From contig NC_058194.1 of assembly GCF_907165205.1 (NCBI RefSeq), positions 22,382,856-22,446,855 on the forward strand: 64,000 bases of DNA, written 5' to 3'. A program made the position numbers and the translations under genes. Below, piece by piece: positions 58,203 to 64,000 of this stretch (positions are counted from its first letter, which is position 1; each line of letters opens with the position of its first letter). Origin of the DNA: Coccinella septempunctata. Lineage: Eukaryota; Arthropoda; Insecta; Coleoptera; Coccinellidae. The notes beneath the pieces are model-generated. The model ran no database searches, was not told the DNA's origin, and worked only from the letters and a program-made list of their open reading frames with translations.

Positions 58203-59156
58203 TATACTCCATTCACTTTTATTTTAGCCCTCGGTTGGCCATGGAAGTTTGACACATTTCACTCTGTATAGTACGAAAATGTGGGGTTGTAGATTTCAAA
58301 AATATTAACCCGGACATGAAATGCATATGATGCAGTGGTTGGGAATGAGTATCTTTCGAAGGAATTAACAGATAATTACAAAAATGTTAAATTCTTCAAC
58401 AAAAATCATCTTGCATAAATATCAGTACAAGGAATTGAAGGAAGTTTCAAGTCAAGATGAACTTACCTTTGAACAAAAATTTCACATGAATAAACAATCA
58501 ACAGGACAACTGGCGCGTATTTGTGGCTGTTCATCTTAATACATTGATATAATAATAATTATTAGGTATTTATTGGTACCTTGAGACATTTACAATGTAT
58601 AGGACAAGTCAAATGAAAAATAGAAAAATCAACTTTCGGGAACTTATTCTACGATGGCATTAATCGAAAATCCTGTAGTAAACTTTTCGCATTAATTCAC
58701 TCAAACATAAAATTCTCAAATGCCACCACTTTTTTGGGTCTCTCAATAGAAGGAAATTCTTTGTCATCCTCATCATTCACAATCTTTATGATTGTAAAAA
58801 TATTCAGCTGAAATATAAGTCGTTTAGATTCATATGAAACATTATATAAATTCTCTTACCAGTCTTACCTACATTGAATATGTTCGCTACCGTCTGAAGT
58901 ATTGTGGATTCTAGAATATCAGGGCATAACTATTTGAATGAGCGGACCTGAATTCTTAATAGCACTCCCTGAAACTCTGTATCTTTTTTAATCACTTTCG
59001 GCATTTTCGCAATAAAAATTGATATTAGTTGTGGCAACGGCGTTATGACATTAACGACATTTCACGAGAGCCAACCTTACTCCTTTCTAGTTACAAAAAC
59101 TTGAAAAAATTATTTCTTGGCCAACCGACTGCTATAATAATTGTGAATGGAGTGTA
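58203..59156 (-). mobile_element. P-family element, copy P3 (internally deleted)
   Basis: 946 bp (58207-59152) between TATA (58203-58206) and TGTA (59153-59156). Ends ctccattcacttttatttta then gccctcggttggccatg, and the inverse. Compared with P1, ~250 bp are missing after gaaaatgtggggtt. The HTH segment is retained and shows AAG where P1, P2 and P4 have a TAG, so P3 preserves the older state there. It lies only 33 bp from S4. Confidence 0.82.
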
Positions 59157-61118
59157 CATATAATTAAACTATGGAGTAATTCAACAACATTGGTGAACGT
59201 CATTTGGTGATAAAATGTGTGTATTAAATGGTACACAGAAAACTAAAGGGACACTATCGTTCCTACTCTAGTATTTTTAAAGATTTTGTAAGCTCTCAAG
59301 GCGTCCATTTTGCCGATAAAGGAAGCTGTCGAGATGGAAATGGGACTCAAGACTCACTACTATTTTCCAGTAGGAACGTCATTTGTTTATCATCTTTTTC
59401 AATCATTTGAAGAGAAACTATCTCGATTTTTCCGTCTACCTCAATTATGTGTCTAATAATATGATTTTATGTGCACTTCGTGAAGGAATGGTATACAACG
59501 AAAATCATCAATTCGTAACTTTGTTGTAACTTTTTCACCGATGGAGGCAAAATCATCTTGAAAACTTCGGGAATGTCGAGAGTTTTGACAGACTTGGGAA
59601 CTTTTACTTATTCAATTCGGTAGGGTTTATTCTATAGAATCCCTCAACTCGATACATTCTCTGGAGGAGAGAGACAAACTGAAAAACGATTAACTTGTTC
59701 AAATAAATCAGATTCAGTAACTACAAGAATTTAACAGGTTGTTGGTTCTGTTGGTCTGTCCCGTTCAGGGCAGGATCGAATTTGTGTTCCCTAGATCTAC
59801 TATGTATGTTCTTTTCAGCCAGAGGAATGTTTATCCTCTGCTGATAGTTACTTGTAAGGTTTAGGAGTACTTTAGGAAGTATTAACAAAATCATTGTTGG
59901 TTCAGTCTGTTTCTTCGGATTTCCTCAATTATTTCACTCGATTTTCAGATTATTCATTGGCACTTTGGCTGAGATGTAGCCTTGGAATAAATTTCCTCAT
60001 TATGCTCCATTCATTCAAATGTTTCATAACTTTAATCGAAGTGGAAGTAAAGGTTTCTATATTTCCATTTTTTTTTTATTTTTAATCGAAAATTTTCTCT
60101 TAAACGAATCATAGTAAAACAAGCTCATTATGGAAAACAAATGTGTACAGTATGATCACGTTAGGTGTCAGCGTTGATGGAAGATATACACAGAGAGGTA
60201 CATCCAATAGCTTCAGGATACAAATATGATAAACTGAGAGTTAATGGGCAATATATTCAGTATTTTTATATTATTAGGAATGTACTCACTCCATTCACTC
60301 ATATTCAGTGTTTAACATTGGTTTGAACAATTCATTTAGTGGAAAACTACCATCATTATTTTGTTTTTGATGCTATATATATGGCAATACCAGGTTGTCT
60401 GAGTGTATGAGGAAAAAAATTCTTGAAAATTGTGAAAGGTGAACTGATAACCCTAAGACAAATACCTCTCTCTATGTTTCACTCGAATGAGTTCTTTTAT
60501 GAATATTCAGTGGTTCTTTCTGAGCATGTGGTGCAAATGGCAAGAACGTGAACCCTTGACATTCTGAAATATTCAGATCGCTATCTACCCTACTACATCT
60601 GTTCCGTTTATTATGCCACAAAGGTATGAAAAATGATTCATTTTCCACATACATATTGTCGCGTCTCCAAAAACTGACATTCGGATTACCTCAGAGAACA
60701 TTAGGCACATGGGATGGTGTGTCAGTCTGGAAACATTAACAACTGCAGACAGACAACGATAATAATGAAATATAACTTCACACGATTTCACGGACGGAAA
60801 AAAGATTAATCGACCCTGTAGTATGAATGTTATTGGATCTGAAATGAACGAAATGGATGATTGTAGATGAAAAGAACATAAAACATGAAAGAGCGAATGT
60901 AAATTTTTCACCACCATTTGCATGTCCCGCAAAATAACACTTGAAGTATCTCGTACAGCAGAGATGAAAGGTGAATACCAGAGGAAACTATTTACATTGT
61001 TATCATCCAGTGAACCTACATTTGACCATGATCAAATCCAACGAAAGAACGAAATCTATGATTAATTTCATTTATGCCCGTTTGAATATTTGACGTAAAC
61101 TTAACGTTAAGTCAAATT
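59157..61118. other. No gene recognised
   Basis: AT-rich unique DNA. A minus-strand fragment at 60472-60560 (ICTTCS in one frame, EPLNIHKRTHSSE in another) resembles a broken C2H2 zinc finger but needs a frameshift. Other frames have no domain. Confidence 0.5.
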
Positions 61119-61379
61119 ATGTGGCCATAAAGGTCACAAAAATCAATTTTTTTTAATTATCTCCTCTCCTAGGCTTCAAGTTGTTTTCGAATTCATTATA
61201 AAAGTTGTAGAGCATAACATTTTCTACAAATTTCGCCCAAAGCAATTTTTCTACATTCAAACGTTTTTGAGATATATGGCAATTAATGTACATTAGAGTG
61301 GGTTTCTACATTGACCTTGGCCTTTGGCATGTATGGCTAAGCTCCTCGCCCTCATCACCCTCTACTTCGGAAACGATTA
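61119..61379. mobile_element. S-family fragment S5, cut by the DD82E element
   Basis: Matches the central part of S1 and S4: gccataaaggtcacaaaaat, ttgagatatatggcaattaa, gggtttctacattgaccttg and cgccctcatcaccctct. It stops at cggaaacgatta, precisely where S1 continues gaaaacggtttagagtatg; the DD82E element starts at that TA. The rest of the copy may lie beyond the other end of the element, outside the window. Confidence 0.75.
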
Positions 61380-62861
61380 AGGCCCAGTTTCACAATCATT
61401 GGTAACCAGTGGTGGTTTATTAACCACTCTCTTTGAGTTAACCCAAGGTTTAAAAAAATGCTCGTTTCACAACAAAAAAACGAGTGATGGTTTTTTGACC
61501 ATCGGTTAAAAATTTTTTCTGAAGGTTGGTAATGTTTTTCGTGTACGATAGATCTACTTTTGGGTTATTTATTACTGACATTTCGTATTTCTGTGAAACA
61601 AGAACTTAAGAATATAGAAATTGTTATGAGTAAGACAGAAAACGAATAAAACGTATGAGCACCGTACGAATGTTTGATGTTCTGTGATGATATGAGTTTC
61701 ATAATTGCCTAAAGATTATTTTTCGTTTGCATTTTGATTTGAGTGAAGCTGAAGCGTTCGTTTTTTCTTGTGCGAAATAAAAAAAAAACAGTGCAACTGT
61801 GCTGGACCAATAGAAATTATTACTTTATTGAAAAATTCAAACAAAATTTAGTTTTGCATGTACAACTTAAAGTTCCTTAAATAATTTATATCTATCTAGG
61901 TATTTTCCTCAACAATTCTTCAAAAGCCTATTTTTATTGATTATTTGAGTTTGAATGGAGATGCTTTGATCTATTTCAAAAATTCAAATTTCACCACTCT
62001 AATTCAACATATTTGCATAATAACTATTCATAAGATTCAGTCTAGTTCTTCTAGTTCTATTATTTGACAATAATTCTTGATCCCCTATAGGGGGCACAGC
62101 AACATTTTGATATGAATTCATGCTTCTTCTTCTCCTCATGAAGGAGGTTGTCCTTCATTTTCATTACAAGATATATGTTATGTTAAAAAACTCATTGAAT
62201 CTATACTTTTAATATTCTCATTGAAGGAGCTGAGATTCTTCGCTTCCAACTGCCTTCCTTTCCACTGTGTTTCTGAATCTACAGAAGAAATCCAGGTCGA
62301 CATATTACTCAAAATAATTCTTCCTAGCTCCAAATCTTCTGGGCCTCACTGTTTCCTCATCACTACTATGAGTATTCATCATAATCGTCCACGATAAGCG
62401 TAAATAATAACTAATAAACACCCAATAAATGTGAAATGCTTCCTAACCAGTATTCCCGAAGAAATGCTGACTTGTCTCTGACAGAACTCAAAATATGTTA
62501 TCTATGCAGAAAAGCATACGCCACGAAGCTTCTATGTCCAGGCAACTCATAGTTAACTCATGAAATTTTCGGGGTTAAGTCAACCACAAGTTTACTCTAT
62601 AGTATATCCAAATCCAAGAGGCCAGCGGTAAACATTGCACCATGCAATGATCACGCGTCAAGAATGTGATAACGCAGAGGTGTACTAATAAATTTTATTC
62701 CGAGAGCGTTATATTTTAAAACTTTTTATGTGTTCCAGTTCCGGTGAAAAATATGTACCTATGCTTATCTACGAGTCTCAGTAATGAACAATTAATCTAA
62801 AGTTCCCACTTTAATACATACTATGTATATAAATGTGTTACAATATTTTTTGTAAAAGTGA

Positions 62862-63544
62862 CTAGTCCGTAGTGTCGTCAGAAGATGCAGAACTTTCTTC
62901 TAAGTTGACGATGACTGGTGTTATATCATCCATAATATTATCCAATTTCCACATGTTCACCTCAACTTTTTGTTTGACATGTTCCACACACTTTCTCCAT
63001 CTTTCGGAAGTAACCCGTGAGAGAGCCTCTTGAAAAAGATTTTGGACGTCAGTCATTTTAAATGTGGTGTTTTTATCTGCCACAAAATTCTTGACATCGG
63101 CCCAAATCAATTCAATAGGGTTCAGTTCGCAGTGGTAGGGCGGTAATCTAAGAACGGTAATATTTTGGGCCTTTGCAGTTTCATCCACGATGTATTTTTC
63201 AAACTTTTCTTTGTTCTGCCTGACTATCTTCAACAATTGCGCTTTTATGAGGTCAGGGGTGAAATCAATATTTTTTTCCCTCAACCATTGTTGGATATCA
63301 CTCTTTCTGAATAGTGAGTTAGGAATTTTTTCCATTTTCCTTGAATGGTAAGGAGCATTATCTAAAACTACTACAGAATTTTCCTCCAATTTAGGAAGTA
63401 TACCCTCAAACCACTTTTCGAAGGACTGACCATCCATTTCTTCATGGTAGTCACCAGTTTTTTTGGATTGGAAAGTCCAGAGTCCTCCAGTTAAAAAACC
63501 AGTGTCACTGCCAATATGACATACTATAATTCTCTGCCCTTTGC
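62862..63544 (-). CDS. DD82E-type transposase, 3' exon
   Basis: Last exon of a DDE transposase gene. It follows an acceptor (atatttttccag) and starts in phase so that the joint reads KNPSGKGQRIIVCHIGSDTG. Then FLTGGLWTFQSKKTGDYHEE, MDGQSFEKWFEGILPKLEEN and VVVLDNAPYHSRKMEKI with the second catalytic D. The final E is in LPPYHCELNPIELIWADVKN, exactly 82 residues after that D. It ends with an acidic tail (ESSASSDDTTD) and TAG at 62862. The first catalytic residue should lie upstream, beyond the window. The frame is intact for all 258 visible residues of the two exons, unlike every other transposase here, so the copy may be young or maintained. The 82-residue spacing fits the Sailor lineage, far from the 34 of Tc1 and mariner. 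Confidence 0.88.
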
Positions 63545-63615
63545 CTGGAAAAATATATTCACTACATTTGAAAAAGAATGTTGAAATTGTTCTTCACCAA
63601 AAAGGTACTTACATC

Positions 63616-63866
63616 AAGTTTCACAAAACTTTGATTGCTCGATCAACAATTTGGCATTCTATTTCCCGAAGGAAATCATTGAAACTTTCATATTTCCGAA
63701 TATATTGGAGGAGTAGCAGTTGAGAATCATTAAATGGGCGTGAATAGATAATTATTTGGTGCAAGAATGATATTCCGAATGCTTATGACCAACTTATCGA
63801 CTGAAAACTAATTGACGTTCATCCGTCAATCCATCGTTGATTCTCTGATCAAGCTTTATGAAACCG
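63616..63866. mobile_element. MITE Q3 in the transposase intron
   Basis: A copy of Q: left gtttcacaaaactttgattg then ctcgatcaac; right gttgattctctgatcaagct then ttatgaaacc. Shares gttgagaatcatt, gatattccgaatgc and aattgacgttc with Q1 and Q2. It lies wholly inside the 362-bp intron (63545-63906) of the DD82E transposase gene, leaving ~110 bp of original intron. A false donor (gtaagtacc, 63604-63612) lies next to it. Confidence 0.8.
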
Positions 63867-63906
63867 AGGTTCAAACGAGGGTTAAACTCAAAATTCAAGA
63901 CCTTAC

Positions 63907-64000
63907 CAGACGGATTTTTCAATCCAGTAGATAGTCCAGCAAGTAACGCTTGCCGAGAAGATGTAACCGTTTCATCGGTCCACACTTTGGATTTAGTATG
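63907..64000 (-). CDS. DD82E-type transposase, upstream exon (partial)
   Basis: Reading from the window edge on the minus strand: HTKSKVWTDETVTSSRQALL then AGLSTGLKNPSG, 31 codons plus one base, ending at a donor GTAAGG (63901-63906). It joins the 3' exon in phase (tct g|gc aaa), giving LKNPSGKGQR, a stretch conserved in this transposase family. The exon is open to position 64000 and continues outside. The first catalytic aspartate is expected a few residues further upstream. Confidence 0.82.

Larger units (their letters stand above)
61380..64000 (-). mobile_element. DD82E (Sailor-like) Tc1/mariner-superfamily element, one end
   Basis: Begins aggcccagtttcacaatcat after TA (61378-61379), inside S5. 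The subterminal region has clustered ggttaacca-like strings and a repeated gtttcacaa (61389 and 61464). About 1.48 kb of non-coding sequence separates this end from the stop codon of a minus-strand transposase gene that runs off the window. The other end is not in view, so the element is longer than 2.6 kb. Flanking TA and transposase type agree with the Tc1/mariner superfamily. Confidence 0.75.

Noticed and set aside
60472..60560. C2H2 zinc-finger-like fragment (ICTTCS ... NIHKRTHSSE), minus strand
   Set aside because: Needs a frameshift inside a single finger and stands alone; too weak to annotate.
63604..63612. Donor-like gtaagtacc as the start of a short 68-bp intron in the DD82E gene
   Set aside because: Upstream sequence is MITE Q3, not coding. 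The donor at 63901-63906 joins two coding exons in frame and restores a conserved stretch.
1..64000. tRNA, rRNA, CRISPR arrays, LTR retrotransposons
   Set aside because: No cloverleaf with a B-box, no rRNA-like blocks, no regular spacer arrays, and no paired LTRs or gag/pol with integrase were seen by reading; a covariance-model search was not possible.

Overview
The window is AT-rich eukaryotic nuclear DNA, almost certainly from an insect. The evidence is an exon of an insect-type neuronal immunoglobulin-superfamily gene with normal splice sites, short 56-110 bp introns inside transposons, and the mix of mariner, Tc1-like, jockey-type and CR1-type elements. A beetle would fit but cannot be proved from the sequence. 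There are no bacterial operons, CRISPR arrays or recognisable tRNA/rRNA genes.

The only host coding sequence I can defend is one 98-bp exon on the minus strand (9475-9572). It encodes the start of a first Ig domain like that of Dpr-interacting proteins (DIPs). Flanking exons are not visible, so most of the window is probably intronic or intergenic. Everything else that can be named is transposon-derived.

Layout. 1-1066: a ~183-bp satellite (5 units, running off the left edge) and three ~59-bp units. 2.3-3.4 kb: a GC-palindrome family (V1) split by element W. 5.0-6.3 kb: jockey-type LINE A. 7.5-8.7 kb: mariner M1. 8.9-9.2 kb: MITE Q1. 9.5 kb: DIP-like exon. 10.4-11.6 kb: LINE B with a 15-bp target-site duplication. 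12.8-13.1 kb: decayed THAP domain. 13.8-14.2 kb: V2. 15.6-17.3 kb: S1. 18.3-19.9 kb: pogo/Tigger-like transposase tail split by deleted mariner M4. 22.6-23.8 kb: P1. 27.2 kb: Q2. 29.0-29.5 kb: RNase H-type LINE relic. 31.2 kb: ATAA microsatellite. 31.9-32.4 kb: LINE C. 33.2-34.6 kb: large inverted repeat X. 35.0-35.5 kb: CR1-type LINE 3' end. 35.6-39.1 kb: S2 and S2b, the latter split by LINE D. 40.0-42.0 kb: P4, split by foldback R. 42.7-44.6 kb: S3, split by P2. 45.5-46.6 kb: two LINE relics. 47.4-48.8 kb: Tc1-like element. 49.5-50.7 kb: mariner M2. 52.1-53.6 kb: inverted-arm element U containing LINE E. 54.2-56.0 kb: mariner M3 with a 544-bp insertion. 56.9-58.2 kb: S4, the only S copy with both ends. 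58.2-59.2 kb: P3. 61.1-64 kb: S5 fragment cut by a DD82E Tc1/mariner-superfamily element whose transposase gene is open to the window edge.

How they relate. The window is a stack of nested insertions that can be partly ordered. S elements are old and are the target for P2, LINE D and the DD82E element. P4 is the target for R. The DD82E gene carries MITE Q3 inside its intron. P1 and P2 are nearly identical, so P moved recently. The best candidates for something undescribed are the S family (TTGGGGAGC ends and ordered subterminal copies of CGAGCGTGTCAG on both arms) and the P family (short elements keeping a spliced helix-turn-helix exon pair but no catalytic domain). Family names S, P, Q, R, U, V, W and X are local labels.
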